From positions 62,001 through 126,000 of the forward strand of contig NZ_JACHLP010000011.1 of the NCBI RefSeq assembly GCF_014204525.1: 64,000 nucleotides of DNA, in the 5' to 3' direction. This DNA is from Roseateles oligotrophus (GTDB lineage: Bacteria; Pseudomonadota; Gammaproteobacteria; Burkholderiales; Burkholderiaceae_C). Below the pieces are notes generated by a model. That model had not been told where the DNA came from. It did not search any database and worked only from the letters and a program-made list of their open reading frames with translations. This document shows positions 1 through 9,585 of the stretch, in pieces (position 1 is the first letter of the stretch; each line of letters opens with the position of its first letter). A program made the position numbers and the translations under genes.

Positions 1-2
1 CC

Positions 3-2909
3 ACGACGATGTTGTCGGTGCCGGGCGCCAAGACCGTGCGCGGCTTCTCCTTCTTCGGCGACTCCTTCGTCTACGTGCTGTTCGACGATGGCACGGACCT
101 GTACTGGGCGCGCTCGCGGGTGCTGGAGTCTCTGAACCAGGTGCAGGGCCGCCTGCCCGCCAGCGCCAAACCGGCGCTGGGGCCCGATGCCACGGGCGTG
201 GGCTGGATCTTCCAGTACGCGCTGGTGGACCGGAGCGGCAAGAACGACCTGGCCCAGCTGCGCGCGCTGCAGGACTGGTTCCTCAAGTTCGAGCTCAAAA
301 GCCTGCCCAATGTGGCCGAGGTGGCCTCGGTCGGCGGCATGGTCAAGCAGTATCAGGTCCTGCTCGATCCCCTCAAGCTGGCGGCCTTTGGCCTGCACCA
401 GGGCCAGGTGCGTGAGGCCTTGCTGGGCGCCAACCAGGAGCGCGGCGGCTCGGTGCTGGAGTTGGCCGGCGCGGAATATATGGTGCGTGCGGGCGGCTAC
501 CTGCAGACGCTGGATGACTTTCGGGCCATCCCCCTGATCGCGCGCGGCAATGTTCCGGTTCGCCTGGGCGATATCGCCACCGTGCAGATCGGGCCCGAGA
601 TGCGCCGGGGCATTGCCGAGCTGGACGGCGAGGGTGAGGTGGCCGGCGGCGTCGTGCTGCTGCGTTCGGGCAAGAACGCCCAGGCAACGATTGCCGCCGT
701 GAAGGCCAAGCTGGCCGAGCTGCAGAGCAGCCTGCCCAAGGGCGTCGAGATCGTCACGACCTATGACCGCAGCGCCCTGATCGAGCGCGCGATCCATAAC
801 CTGAGGAATAAGCTGATCGAGGAGTTCCTGGTCGTGGCCGTGGTCTGCGCCCTCTTTCTGTGGCATCTGCGCTCCGCCCTGGTGGCCATCATCGCGCTGC
901 CGCTGGGCGTGATGACGGCCTTTCTGGTGATGCACTACCAGGGCATCAACGCCAACATCATGTCGCTGGGCGGCATCGCGATCGCCGTCGGCGCGATGGT
1001 GGATGCGGCCGTCGTGATGATCGAGAACGCGCACAAAAAGCTGGAGGCCTGGCAGCACGCCCACCCGGCTCAGGCGCTGCAGGGCCAGCAGCGCTGGGAG
1101 GTCATCACGCAGGCGGCCGAGGAAGTCGGGCCGGCGCTGTTCTTCTCGCTGCTGATCATCACCTTGTCCTTTGTGCCGGTGTTCACGCTGGAGGCGCAGG
1201 AGGGGCGGCTGTTCGGCCCGCTGGCCTTGACCAAGACCTATGCCATGGCGGCGGCCGCCGGCCTGTCGGTCACCTTGATTCCGGTGCTGATGGGTTACTG
1301 GATACGCGGCCGCATTCCCGACGAGCAGCAGAACCCGATCACACGGGCGCTGATCGCCGTCTATCGGCCCAGCCTGGAATGGGTGCTGCGCTGGCCCAAG
1401 GCCACGCTGCTGATCGCGCTGGCGGCCCTGGCCACGACGCTGTGGCCGCTGGCCCGGCTGGGGGGTGAATTTCTGCCCCAGCTCGACGAGGGCGATCTGC
1501 TCTACATGCCCTCGGCCTTGCCGGGCCTATCGGCGCAGCGGGCGAGCGAGCTGCTGCAGATCAGCAACCGCATGATCAAGACCGTGCCGGAGGTGGAGCG
1601 CGTCTTTGGCAAGGCCGGCCGCGCCGAGACGGCGACCGACCCGGCGCCGCTGGAGATGTTCGAGACCACGGTCAAACTCAAACCCCGCGAGCAATGGCGG
1701 CCCGGCATGACAGCGGAGCGCCTGATCGAGGAGCTGGATCGCGCGGTCAAGATCCCGGGGCTGTCCAATATCTGGATTCCACCGATACGCAACCGCCTCG
1801 ACATGCTGGCCACCGGCATCAAGAGCCCCATAGGCGTGAAGGTGAGCGGCAGCGATCTGCGGGTGATAGACCGCATCGCCGCCCAGGTCGAGCAGGTCGC
1901 CAAGAGTGTGCCGGGCGTCAGCTCGGCGCTGGCCGAGCGATTGACGGGCGGCCGCTACATCGACGTCAAGATCGATCGCCAGGCGGCGGGCCGCTATGGC
2001 CTCAATGTGGCCGACATCCAGGCCATCGTGGCCGGCGCCATCGGCGGCGAGAACGTGTCGGAGACGGTGGAGGGCCTGGCCCGCTTCCCCGTCAGCCTGC
2101 GCTACCCGCGCGAGTGGCGCGACTCGCCCGAAAAGCTGGTGCAGTTGCCGATCGCCACAGCGATGGGCCAGCAGATCACGCTGGGCACGGTGGCGAGTGT
2201 TGCGATCAGCGAGGGGCCGCCCATGCTCAAGAGCGAGAACGCGCGCCCCTCGGGCTGGGTCTACGTCGACGTGCGAGGGCGGGACCTGGCCTCGGTGGCC
2301 CAGGATCTGCGCGCCGCCGTGGCCAGCCAGCTCAAGCTGGAGCCCGGGGTGAGCCTCGCCTACTCGGGCCAGTTCGAGTACCTGGAGCGGGCCAACACCC
2401 GGCTGAAGCTGGTCGTGCCGGCCACCTTGATGATCATTTTTCTGCTGCTCTACCTGACCTTCTCCAGGCTGGACGAGGCCTTGCTGATCATGGCCACGCT
2501 GCCCTTCGCGCTGACCGGCGGCGCCTGGTTCCTGTATCTGCTGGGCTACAAGCTCTCGATCGCCACCGGCGTGGGCTTCATCGCCCTGGCCGGCGTGGCG
2601 GCCGAATTCGGCGTCGTGATGCTGATCTACCTGAAACACGCCCTGGCCGAACGCTGCCCGGACGGCGCGCTGCCGACAGCGCAGCAGCTGCTGGACGCCA
2701 TCCGCGAGGGCGCGGTGCAGCGCGTGCGGCCCAAGGCGATGACGGTGGCGGTGATCCTGGCCGGCCTGCTGCCCATCGTCTGGGGCAGCGGCAGCGGCTC
2801 GGAGCTGATGAGCCGCATTGCCGCACCTATGCTGGGCGGCATGGTGACGGCGCCGCTGCTGTCGCTGTTTGTCGTGCCGGCGGTGTTTCTGATGATGCGC
2901 AGGCGCTGA
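3..2909 (+). CDS. cusA: CusA/CzcA-family heavy-metal efflux RND transporter (5' end outside window)
   Basis: Inner-membrane proton-driven pump of the HME-RND family, which exports metal cations through a CusCBA-type tripartite complex. The reading frame is open from the first base of the window, so the N-terminus is missing. About 968 codons are present against roughly 1040 for the family, so some 75 residues lie upstream. The stretch [13 protein letters not shown] (Asp encoded at 1002) matches the proton-relay helix. [18 protein letters not shown] and [10 protein letters not shown] are strongly CusA-like and favour Cu(I)/Ag(I) over Zn/Co/Cd. Hydrophobic stretches fit the two RND membrane halves and flank large periplasmic domains. 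Substrate is inferred from motif resemblance only; cusB and cusC would be upstream, out of view. Confidence 0.9.
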   Translation, partial: TTMLSVPGAKTVRGFSFFGDSFVYVLFDDGTDLYWARSRVLESLNQVQGRLPASAKPALGPDATGVGWIFQYALVDRSGKNDLAQLRALQDWFLKFELKSLPNVAEVASVGGMVKQYQVLLDPLKLAAFGLHQGQVREALLGANQERGGSVLELAGAEYMVRAGGYLQTLDDFRAIPLIARGNVPVRLGDIATVQIGPEMRRGIAELDGEGEVAGGVVLLRSGKNAQATIAAVKAKLAELQSSLPKGVEIVTTYDRSALIERAIHNLRNKLIEEFLVVAVVCALFLWHLRSALVAIIALPLGVMTAFLVMHYQGINANIMSLGGIAIAVGAMVDAAVVMIENAHKKLEAWQHAHPAQALQGQQRWEVITQAAEEVGPALFFSLLIITLSFVPVFTLEAQEGRLFGPLALTKTYAMAAAAGLSVTLIPVLMGYWIRGRIPDEQQNPITRALIAVYRPSLEWVLRWPKATLLIALAALATTLWPLARLGGEFLPQLDEGDLLYMPSALPGLSAQRASELLQISNRMIKTVPEVERVFGKAGRAETATDPAPLEMFETTVKLKPREQWRPGMTAERLIEELDRAVKIPGLSNIWIPPIRNRLDMLATGIKSPIGVKVSGSDLRVIDRIAAQVEQVAKSVPGVSSALAERLTGGRYIDVKIDRQAAGRYGLNVADIQAIVAGAIGGENVSETVEGLARFPVSLRYPREWRDSPEKLVQLPIATAMGQQITLGTVASVAISEGPPMLKSENARPSGWVYVDVRGRDLASVAQDLRAAVASQLKLEPGVSLAYSGQFEYLERANTRLKLVVPATLMIIFLLLYLTFSRLDEALLIMATLPFALTGGAWFLYLLGYKLSIATGVGFIALAGVAAEFGVVMLIYLKHALAERCPDGALPTAQQLLDAIREGAVQRVRPKAMTVAVILAGLLPIVWGSGSGSELMSRIAAPMLGGMVTAPLLSLFVVPAVFLMMRRR

Positions 2910-2949
2910 AATGGACCCGCAAACAAAGCCCGAAATAACGAGAATCCCG

Positions 2950-4347
2950 ATGATGCAGAACATCACTTTTGACGAACTCGCTGTGGGCCAGACGGCCAGC
3001 CTGGTGCGCAGCCTCAGCCTGGCCGACATCCAGGCCTTTGCCGCCGTCTCGGGCGACCTCAACCCGGCGCATCTGGATGCCGAGTACGCCGAGAGCACCC
3101 GCTTTCACGGCGTGATCGCCCACGGCATGTGGGGCGGCGCCCTGATCAGCTCGGTGCTGGGCAATGAGTTCCCCGGCCCCGGCACCATTTATCTGGAGCA
3201 AACGCTGAGCTTCCACAGACCGGTGCATCTCGGCGACACCCTCAGCATCGTGCTGACGGTGAGCGAGAAGCAGGCCGCCTCCGGCATCGTCAAGCTGGAC
3301 TGCCAGGCCCTCAATCAAAAAGGCGAGCGCGTCATCAGCGGCCTGGCCACCGTGCTGGCGCCCAGGCACAAGATCAGCCGGCCGCGGCCCGAGCTGCCGG
3401 AGCTGCAGCTCTTCAACCCGCGCGCCCGCCTGGAGGCTTGGGTCGGCAGCCTCCAGCTGGGCGCGGCCCTGCCCTGCGCGGTGGTCCACCCCTGCGATAT
3501 CGAGTCGCTGGAGGGCGCGCTGGAAGCCGCGCGGCGCGGCCTGATCGCGCCGATTCTGGTCGGCCCCGAGGCCAGGCTGCGCGCGCTTGAACAGCAGCAT
3601 GGCCTGGACCTGAGCGCCTGCCGCATCGAGGCCGTGCCGCACAGCCATGCGGCCGCCGCCCGCGCCGTGGCCCTGGCCGTGGCGGGCGAGGCCCGCATGC
3701 TGATGAAAGGCAGCCTGCATACCGACGAGCTGATGCGGGCCCTGCTGCAAGAGCCCGCCCTGCGCACCGGGCGGCGCGTCTCGCATGTGTTCCGCTTCGA
3801 CATCCCCAGCTACCCCAAGCCCCTGCTGCTGAGCGACGCGGCCATCAATATCGCGCCCGGCCTGGAGGACAAGGCCGACATCGTGCGCAACACCATCCAG
3901 CTGGCCCAGGCCCTGGGTGTGGCGCAGCCCAAGATCGCCCTGCTCTCCGCCGTCGAAACGGTGACGGAAAAAATCGCCTCCACGCTGGACGCCGCCGCCC
4001 TGTGCAAGATGGCCCAGCGCGGCCAGATCAAGGGCGGTGTGCTGGACGGCCCGCTGGCTTTTGACAACGCCATCTCCCTGCAGGCGGCCCGCATCAAAGG
4101 CATTGATTCGCCGGTGGCCGGCGATGCCGATGCGCTGATCGTGCCCGATCTGGAGAGCGGCAATATGCTGGCCAAGCTGCTGGAGTACATGGCCGGCGCC
4201 TCCAGCTGCGGCGTGGTGCTGGGCGCCAAAGTGCCGATTGCGCTAACCAGCCGTGCCGACGGGCCCAGCAGCCGCATGGCCTCGGCCGCGCTGGCCGCCG
4301 TGCTCGCGCTGGACATGGCGCAAAGAGAAGCCGCACCCCGCGTATGA
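2950..4347 (+). CDS. MaoC-like hydratase domain fused to phosphate acetyl/butyryltransferase
   Basis: A 465-residue two-domain protein. Residues about 1-140 form a MaoC/hot-dog enoyl-CoA hydratase domain (AVSGDLNPAHLDAEYA and HGMWGGALISSVLG carry the hydratase signature). Residues about 155-460 form a phosphate acetyl/butyryltransferase domain. Families of this build are annotated as bifunctional enoyl-CoA hydratase/phosphate acetyltransferase. The stop overlaps the start of acetate kinase (ATGA), so acetyl-CoA to acetyl-P to acetate with ATP formation is the probable joint pathway. Two adjacent ATGs (2950, 2953) fit the domain start; an upstream in-frame ATG at 2911 would add 13 unconserved residues and abut the previous stop. 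Confidence 0.88.
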   Translation: MMQNITFDELAVGQTASLVRSLSLADIQAFAAVSGDLNPAHLDAEYAESTRFHGVIAHGMWGGALISSVLGNEFPGPGTIYLEQTLSFHRPVHLGDTLSIVLTVSEKQAASGIVKLDCQALNQKGERVISGLATVLAPRHKISRPRPELPELQLFNPRARLEAWVGSLQLGAALPCAVVHPCDIESLEGALEAARRGLIAPILVGPEARLRALEQQHGLDLSACRIEAVPHSHAAAARAVALAVAGEARMLMKGSLHTDELMRALLQEPALRTGRRVSHVFRFDIPSYPKPLLLSDAAINIAPGLEDKADIVRNTIQLAQALGVAQPKIALLSAVETVTEKIASTLDAAALCKMAQRGQIKGGVLDGPLAFDNAISLQAARIKGIDSPVAGDADALIVPDLESGNMLAKLLEYMAGASSCGVVLGAKVPIALTSRADGPSSRMASAALAAVLALDMAQREAAPRV

Positions 4348-5543
4348 AAGCCGGGGAGCAGGGCCAGATCCTGGCCGTCAACGCGGGCTCTTCTTCGCTC
4401 AAGTTCGGCCTCTACGCCCTGGGCGCCCGGCACCCACACTTGAGCGGCAGCTTCGAGGGCCTGGAGCCGGGCGGCACACCCAGGCTCAAACAGGCCGGCC
4501 AAGCCGAGCAGGCCCTAGCCCTGAGCGCGGGCCAAACGCCTTTCGACGCCGCCTTGCAGGCACTGCAAACGCTGCTGGCGGCCACGCCAAATCTGCGGGC
4601 CGTGGCCCACCGCATCGTGCATGGCGGCGGCCTCTTCGACGGGCCGGTCCGGGTCGACGCCCAGATCCTGGCCCGGCTACGCCGCTTCGAGCCCCTGGCC
4701 CCGCTGCACCAGCCGCACAATCTGGACGGCCTGCAGCGCTTTGCCCAGGCCTGGCCCGGCCTGCCCCAGATCGCCTGCTTCGACACCGCCTTCCACGCCC
4801 AGCTGCCCGCCGAGGAACAGCGTTACGCCCTGCCGCCGGCCAGCGAGGAGCCGGCCCTGGCGGGCGTGCGGCGCTACGGTTTTCACGGCCTGTCCTACGA
4901 CTATCTGAACCAGCGCCTGCACGAGCATTCGGCCCGCGCTCGCGCCAGCGGTGCCCGCGCCCTGCTGGCCCATCTGGGCAATGGCGCCAGCCTCTGCGCC
5001 ACGCGGGCGGGCCGCAGCATCGCCACCAGCATGGGCTTCTCGGCCCTGGACGGCTTGATGATGGGCACGCGCAGCGGCGCGGTCGACCCGGGCCTGCTGC
5101 TACACCTGCTGCACCAGGGCTGGGATGCGGCGCGGCTGGAGGACTTGCTCTATCGCCGCGCGGGGCTGAAGGGCGTCTCGGGCCTGACGGCCGATATGCG
5201 CCGCCTGCGCGCCAGCAGCGAGCCGCGCGCGCAAGAGGCTCTGCGCCTGTTTGCCTACCGCCTGCGGCGCGAGGCCGGCAGCCTGATCGCGGTGCTGGGC
5301 GGGCTGGATGTGCTGGCCTTCACCGGCGGCATCGGCGAGCACGATGCGGTCTTGCGGGCCGATCTCTGCACGGGCCTGGGTTTTCTGGGCCTGCGCCTGG
5401 ACGCCGAGGCCAATGCCGCGGCCCTGGGCGAGGCCATCCGGCCGCTGCATGCGGCGGGCAGCAGCATCGAGGTCTGGGTCGTGCCCACCGACGAAGGCAG
5501 CGTGGCGGCGGCGCAGGCGGCCGCCTTGCTTCACTTCAGCTGA
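4344..5543 (+). CDS. ackA: Acetate kinase
   Basis: Cytosolic kinase interconverting acetate + ATP and acetyl phosphate + ADP. The 399-residue length is normal. Family motifs are all visible: VNAGSSSLKFGLY near the N-terminus, CFDTAFHAQLP in the middle, RRYGFHGLSYDYL, HLGNGASLCA, and FSALDGLMMGTRSGAVDPG (phosphate- and nucleotide-binding segments of the ASKHA fold), then FTGGIGEHDA near the C-terminus. The start codon overlaps the upstream MaoC-Pta stop by 4 nt, giving a translationally coupled pta-ackA pair. Its 3' end overlaps by 8 nt with the convergent acetyltransferase gene. Confidence 0.95.
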   Translation: MKAGEQGQILAVNAGSSSLKFGLYALGARHPHLSGSFEGLEPGGTPRLKQAGQAEQALALSAGQTPFDAALQALQTLLAATPNLRAVAHRIVHGGGLFDGPVRVDAQILARLRRFEPLAPLHQPHNLDGLQRFAQAWPGLPQIACFDTAFHAQLPAEEQRYALPPASEEPALAGVRRYGFHGLSYDYLNQRLHEHSARARASGARALLAHLGNGASLCATRAGRSIATSMGFSALDGLMMGTRSGAVDPGLLLHLLHQGWDAARLEDLLYRRAGLKGVSGLTADMRRLRASSEPRAQEALRLFAYRLRREAGSLIAVLGGLDVLAFTGGIGEHDAVLRADLCTGLGFLGLRLDAEANAAALGEAIRPLHAAGSSIEVWVVPTDEGSVAAAQAAALLHFS

Positions 5544-6111
5544 GCTGGCCCTGGGCGATGCGCCAGTCGGCGGCGTGGCGCTCAAAGTGCAGGAGATCAA
5601 ACCACTCGCCGCCCAGCTCGAAGCTGCGGCGCGAGTGGCCGAACTGGCGGAAACCGCCGGACAGCAGCACCCGCAGCGAGCCGATGTTCTCGGGCCGGGC
5701 CGTGGCGTCCAGGCGCTCCAGGCCCAGGCGGGTAAAGGCCTCGACCAGGACCAGGCGCATGGCCGCCTTGGCCAGGCCGCGGCCCTGAAAATCGGCCCCG
5801 ATGCGATAGCCCAGGGAGGCTGCATGGAAGTTCGCGCGCCGCACATGGCTGAGGTTGATGCGGCCCGCCAGGCGGTGCTCGCCGTCGCGCAGCAGGAATT
5901 GATAGCCCTGGTCCTCGCGCGCGTCCTGCTCGGCCTGGGCGATGGCAGCGCGCACCCCCTCCAGGGAGTAGTAGCCGGCCGGGCGCGCATTGATCATGGA
6001 CTCAAAGAACTCGCGATTGGCCAGTTCAAAGCCCAGCAGCTCCTGTGCATCGGCGGCGGTCGGCGCGGCCAGGCTGACGGCAGAGCAGGAATGGGTGCTG
6101 GGTGGCGGCAT
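5536..6111 (-). CDS. GNAT-family N-acetyltransferase (RimJ/RimL type)
   Basis: A 191-residue acetyl-CoA-dependent acetyltransferase resembling the RimJ/RimL branch. The acetyl-CoA-binding region reads YRIGADFQGRGLAKAAM, with the Q/RxxGxG/A pattern as QGRGLA, followed by RLGLERLDATARPENIGS, typical of this family. The start at 6111 is preferred over an ATG six codons upstream because AAGGA lies 5 nt before it. The substrate (ribosomal protein N-terminus, amino acid or antibiotic) cannot be told from sequence. The gene converges on ackA with an 8-nt overlap, so no terminator fits between them. Confidence 0.85.
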   Translation of the reverse strand: MPPPSTHSCSAVSLAAPTAADAQELLGFELANREFFESMINARPAGYYSLEGVRAAIAQAEQDAREDQGYQFLLRDGEHRLAGRINLSHVRRANFHAASLGYRIGADFQGRGLAKAAMRLVLVEAFTRLGLERLDATARPENIGSLRVLLSGGFRQFGHSRRSFELGGEWFDLLHFERHAADWRIAQGQLS

Positions 6112-6148
6112 GGAAATCCTTGTGTGCAATCAAAAAAACGCGGCCGCC

Positions 6149-6826
6149 TCAGGGCAGGCCGTTGCGGCCATGGGCCAGAAAGCCCGGGCGCTCGCTGAGC
6201 CGCTGGTAATAAGCCTGCACACGCGGCAGCTGCGGCCTCAAGGCCTCGTCCATCGGCGCCATCGCCCAGCGATGGGTGGACAGGCCCAGCACGATATCGG
6301 CCAGCGTGAAATGCTCACCGGTGACGAAGTGCCCGGTGCTGCGGCCCAGCTGCTGCTCCAGCATCTGCATATGGCGGTTCCAGTTCTGGATGCCGGCGGC
6401 CAGGGTTTGCGGGTCGGCATGGGCCGGGCTCTTGCGCACCAGGCTCATAAAGGCATAGCGCCAGGCATTGTTCAGCTCGCCGGCCTGCCAGTCCATCCAC
6501 TGCTCCACCCGGGCGCGCGCCTGGGGCTCGTGGGGCAGCAGATCGCTGCGGCCCTGGCGGGCGGCCAGATAACGGCAGATGCTATTGGACTCCCACAGCA
6601 CAAAATCGCCGTCCAGCAGCACCGGCACCATGGCATTCGGGTTGAGCGCCAGGAACTCCGGCAGCTGGGTATCCCGCTCGCCGGAGCCCCAGGCCTCGTG
6701 CTGATACACCAGGCCCAGCTCGGCGCACAGCCACAAGACCTTGCGCACATTGATGGACGAGGCCTTGCCCAGAATCTTCAGTGGGCCGGGCGCGGCGGGC
6801 GGCTCGGAGTGTGGGGCGGAATTCAT
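6149..6826 (-). CDS. Glutathione S-transferase family protein
   Basis: A 225-residue cytosolic protein. An N-terminal thioredoxin-like domain (about residues 15-95) contains KASSINVRKVLWLC and the glutathione-binding NPNAMVPVL...WESNSICRYLA, with the cis-Pro and the Glu-Ser pair that bind the gamma-glutamyl group. The C-terminal helical domain has TLADIVLGLSTHRW. This architecture is normal for bacterial GSTs. The catalytic residue is likely the Ser of KASSINV; the substrate is unknown. The start at 6826 gives a normal N-terminus; upstream in-frame sequence is Arg/Pro-rich and does not look coding. It lies 51 nt downstream of the HD-GYP gene on the same strand. Confidence 0.88.
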   Translation of the reverse strand: MNSAPHSEPPAAPGPLKILGKASSINVRKVLWLCAELGLVYQHEAWGSGERDTQLPEFLALNPNAMVPVLLDGDFVLWESNSICRYLAARQGRSDLLPHEPQARARVEQWMDWQAGELNNAWRYAFMSLVRKSPAHADPQTLAAGIQNWNRHMQMLEQQLGRSTGHFVTGEHFTLADIVLGLSTHRWAMAPMDEALRPQLPRVQAYYQRLSERPGFLAHGRNGLP

Positions 6827-6877
6827 GCTGGCATTGTGAGGCCGGCGGCGGCACAGGGGAGGCGCCCACGGCACCAC

Positions 6878-7963
6878 TCAAGCCGCGCGCCCCAGCCACA
6901 GCGCGTCCAGATCCCGAAAGCCCCAGGTCTTGGGGTTCTCCACCTGCAGAATCCTCTCCGCATTGGGTTCCCGCATCAGATCGATGCGATCCTCCTGCGT
7001 CCGGGATCCGGTGCGCAGCGAAAAAAAGGGCTGCAACAAGGGCTGGCGCGGCGCCTCCGCCCGCGACTCGATCACCAGGGCCAGGCGCTGCGAGGCCAGG
7101 CGCACCATGGTGCCCACCGGGTAGACGCCCACCAGCTTGATGAAGGCGGCCAGCAGGGCCCGGTCAAACTGCCCACGGGCCGCCGCCATCGCGGCCATGG
7201 CCTGCACGGGGGTCCAGGCCGGGCGATGCGCACGCTCCGAGGTGAGGGCGTCATACACATCGCAGATCGCGCCCATGCGTGCCACCGGCGCGATCTGCTC
7301 GGCCAGCAGGCCGGCCGGGTAGCCACTGCCATCGCAACGTTCATGATGCTGCAAGGCCGCCTGCATCCAAGGCCCCTCCTCCATGCCTGAGCGCAGCAAG
7401 AGCGCATGCCCGCGGCCCACATGCTCGCGCACCTGGCGGAACTGGCTGGCGCTGAGCGGGGCGTGCTGGTCCAGCAAGTCGGGCGGCAACTCGCTCATGC
7501 CCAGATCCTGCAGCATGCCGGCCAGGCCGCAATCGCGGCAAGCCTCTTCCTCCCAGCCCAGATGGTGGGCCAAAGCCACCATCAGCACGCCGACCGAGAC
7601 CGCATGCGCATAATGGCAATCTCCCGCGGACTTGATGCGCGCCAGATTGATCAGCGCCGCCGGCTGACGCTGCACCGAGGCCAGCACCGAGTCGATGACG
7701 CCGCGCAAGCCAGCCAGCTCGATCAAATCGCCTTGCTTGAAAGCATCCAGCGTCTGCTGCAGGCATTGCAAGGCCTGGTCGCGAATCAAGCAAGCCTGGG
7801 GCAATTCCTCGCGCATGGGCACCGGGCGGGCCGCCGTCGCCACGGGCACCAAGGCCGCCGCGGCGGCTGTGCTGCGGGTTCGCCACAGGCTCGGCGGCTC
7901 GGCGCCGGCATCCGCGACCGGATGCACATTGAAGTCAGCCCCCTGCGCAGGCGCTTCATCCAT
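6878..7963 (-). CDS. HD-GYP domain protein with degenerate HD dyad
   Basis: A 361-residue protein. The first ~75 residues are low-complexity and Ala-rich; an HD-GYP domain occupies about residues 110-310. HD-GYP proteins usually hydrolyse cyclic di-GMP with a two- or three-metal centre. Seen here: a first His (YAHAVSVG, H120), HVGRGH (H181), HHERCDGSGYP (206-216) and CDVYDALTSERAHRP. The central HDxGK motif, however, reads QDLGM (Q152-D153), so the metal-binding His and the Lys are lost; one base change (CAG from CAC) would explain the His loss. It may be a c-di-GMP binder rather than an active phosphodiesterase. The start at 7963 has GGAAA upstream; an alternative ATG is at 7981. Confidence 0.82.
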   Translation of the reverse strand: MDEAPAQGADFNVHPVADAGAEPPSLWRTRSTAAAAALVPVATAARPVPMREELPQACLIRDQALQCLQQTLDAFKQGDLIELAGLRGVIDSVLASVQRQPAALINLARIKSAGDCHYAHAVSVGVLMVALAHHLGWEEEACRDCGLAGMLQDLGMSELPPDLLDQHAPLSASQFRQVREHVGRGHALLLRSGMEEGPWMQAALQHHERCDGSGYPAGLLAEQIAPVARMGAICDVYDALTSERAHRPAWTPVQAMAAMAAARGQFDRALLAAFIKLVGVYPVGTMVRLASQRLALVIESRAEAPRQPLLQPFFSLRTGSRTQEDRIDLMREPNAERILQVENPKTWGFRDLDALWLGRAA

Positions 7964-8269
7964 CGAGAGGTTTCCGCACATCTTCGCCCTCCTGATCGCA
8001 CACCAAGGTGCCAGAGACAGCAAATCAGCTCGCCAACCGCCAAGCCATTTTGGCGCGACAGGCGGTCCTTCTACCTCAGCCCGCGGCAAGACGCCAGTTC
8101 TTTCTGCCTACTCGGGTAATACTGCAAATTCGGCCGTAAGAATCGGCGCATAACTTAGATAATGCGCGTCTACTTCTGCAAGGTGTGGATTGCGGCCCTG
8201 TGACGAGCAGGCAAGGCAAAGCCGATGGCGCGGCTGACGCATCCGCCCAAGGGGGCGATGCAGAAATTT
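7964..8269. other. Intergenic region upstream of the HD-GYP gene
   Basis: About 300 nt between the HD-GYP start and the 3' end of tRNA-Met. I found no convincing ORF, RNA or terminator. It includes a modestly AT-rich stretch near 8130-8170 that could hold the HD-GYP promoter, but I could not identify a matched -35/-10 pair. Confidence 0.4.
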
Positions 8270-8346
8270 TGGTAGGCCGTGCAGGACTTGAACCTGCGAC
8301 CAAAGGATTATGAGTCCTCTGCTCTAACCAACTGAGCTAACGGCCC
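8270..8346 (-). tRNA. tRNA-Met (CAT anticodon)
   Basis: A 77-nt cloverleaf on the minus strand including an encoded CCA (TGG at 8270-8272 on the plus strand). The acceptor stem pairs GGGCCGT with ACGGCCT, with a G-U first pair. The D-arm has AGCTCAGTTGGTTAGAGC and the T-arm GGTTCAAGTCC. The anticodon loop is CTCATAA, giving CAT. It is not an initiator type, since the first acceptor pair is formed and the anticodon stem lacks three G-C pairs. Elongator Met is the likeliest reading; a tRNA-Ile2 whose CAT is lysidine-modified cannot be excluded by eye. Confidence 0.92.
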
Positions 8347-8406
8347 CCGGGTCTTGCGTATGGCTTTTGGCCTGGGGTTGTTCCGGCATTGCACCGGAAG
8401 GCGCGG

Positions 8407-8436
8407 ATTGTAGCGAGACTTTCGCACGGCCTTGAA
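8407..8436 (-). promoter_or_regulatory. Putative promoter of tRNA-Met
   Basis: On the minus strand a TACAAT -10 (8407-8412) lies 18 nt downstream of a weak TTCAAG -35 (8431-8436). This would start transcription about 55-60 nt before the tRNA. The -10 is good but the -35 is poor, so the call is tentative. Confidence 0.35.
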
Positions 8437-8462
8437 AAACACCAAGCCGGCTACCCCCGCAT

Positions 8463-9485
8463 TCACTTCTGCGACAAGGCCTGGCTGATCATCCGCGAGG
8501 TGATGTCGACGATCTGGATCATGCGCTCGTAGGCCATGCGGGTGGGGCCGATGACGCCCAGGGTGCCGACGATCTGGCCGTCGACCTCGTAGGGCGAGGA
8601 GACGATGGACAGCTCTTCAAAGGGCACGACCTGGCTTTCGCCGCCGATATAAATGCGCACGCCCTCGGCGCGGCTGGAGACGTCGAGCAAGCGCATCAGC
8701 TGGGTCTTTTGCTCGAACATATCGAACAGGCGCCGCAGGCTGCCCATATCGTTACCGAAATCCTGCACGGTCAAGAGATTGCGTTCACCGGAGATGACGA
8801 CCCGCTCCTGCTCCTCGGCCATGGCCTCGGTGCCGGCCTGCACGGCGGCGCTCATCAGCGCGGCGATCTCGCCGCGCAAGGCGTCCACCTCTGACTTGAG
8901 CCGCTCGCGCACCGCTTCCAGGCTCAGGCCGGCATAGCTGGCGTTCAGGCGGTTGCTGGCCTCGGCCAGCTCGGCCTGGCTCAGGTCCTGCGCGGTGAAG
9001 ATGACGCGGTTCTGCACATCGCCGGCGGGCGAGACCATGATGACCAGCACCCGCCGCTCGCCCAGACGCAGGAACTCGATGTGGTGGAAGACGCTGGGCT
9101 TGCGCGGCGCCGTCACCACACCGACGAAGTTGGAGAGGTTGGACAGCAGGGCCGCCGCGCTGGCGATGACGCGCTGGGGCTGGTCGGGCTGCAGATGGGC
9201 GTCCAGCGGCCGGGCGTCGGCGCCCAGCAAGGAGGCGGGCTGGGCCGTCAGCATGGTGTCGACGAACAGGCGGTAGCCGCGCGCCGTGGGGATGCGGCCG
9301 GCGCTGGTGTGGGGGCTGGCGATCAGGCCCAGCTCCTCCAGGTCGGCCATCACATTGCGTATGGTGGCGGGGCTGAGCTCCAGGCCCGAGGCCTTGGAGA
9401 GCGTGCGCGAGCCCACGGGCTGACCATCCGCGATATAGCGTTCAACCAGTGTTTTCAGCAGGGATTTGGATCGCTCGTCGAGCAT
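8463..9485 (-). CDS. hrcA: Heat-inducible transcription repressor HrcA
   Basis: A 340-residue repressor of class I heat-shock genes that normally binds the CIRCE inverted repeat and needs GroEL to fold. The N-terminal winged-helix (about 1-75) has [16 protein letters not shown] and [18 protein letters not shown], followed by the family motif [16 protein letters not shown]. The central GAF-like domain and C-terminal segment ([18 protein letters not shown]) are intact. The gene is divergent from nadK across 100 nt. I looked for a CIRCE-type TTAGCACTC repeat in that gap and did not find one, so autoregulation through CIRCE is not supported here. The neighbourhood hrcA-nadK-recN is typical of Burkholderiales. 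Confidence 0.97.
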   Translation of the reverse strand: MLDERSKSLLKTLVERYIADGQPVGSRTLSKASGLELSPATIRNVMADLEELGLIASPHTSAGRIPTARGYRLFVDTMLTAQPASLLGADARPLDAHLQPDQPQRVIASAAALLSNLSNFVGVVTAPRKPSVFHHIEFLRLGERRVLVIMVSPAGDVQNRVIFTAQDLSQAELAEASNRLNASYAGLSLEAVRERLKSEVDALRGEIAALMSAAVQAGTEAMAEEQERVVISGERNLLTVQDFGNDMGSLRRLFDMFEQKTQLMRLLDVSSRAEGVRIYIGGESQVVPFEELSIVSSPYEVDGQIVGTLGVIGPTRMAYERMIQIVDITSRMISQALSQK

Positions 9486-9585
9486 GGCGCCATTGTAAGT
9501 ACAGCCAGGCGCAGCAAGCGGCGGGGCAGGAATTCAGCGCCCATTTCCCAGGGAAGCGCCATGGTGCTGTGGTGTAATTCTTCGC

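Noticed and set aside
1527-3098. Long minus-strand open frame across cusA and the MaoC-Pta gene
   Set aside because: Low-complexity His/Gln/Arg/Gly translation with no motifs and no credible start; the plus strand encodes recognised proteins.
8270-8346. Reading the CAT tRNA as tRNA-Ile2 or initiator tRNA
   Set aside because: The first acceptor pair is formed and the three G-C pairs of the initiator are missing. Ile2 cannot be formally excluded, but elongator Met fits at least as well.
9486-9585. Possible CIRCE element between hrcA and nadK
   Set aside because: No TTAGCACTC-N9-GAGTGCTAA pattern or close variant on either strand.
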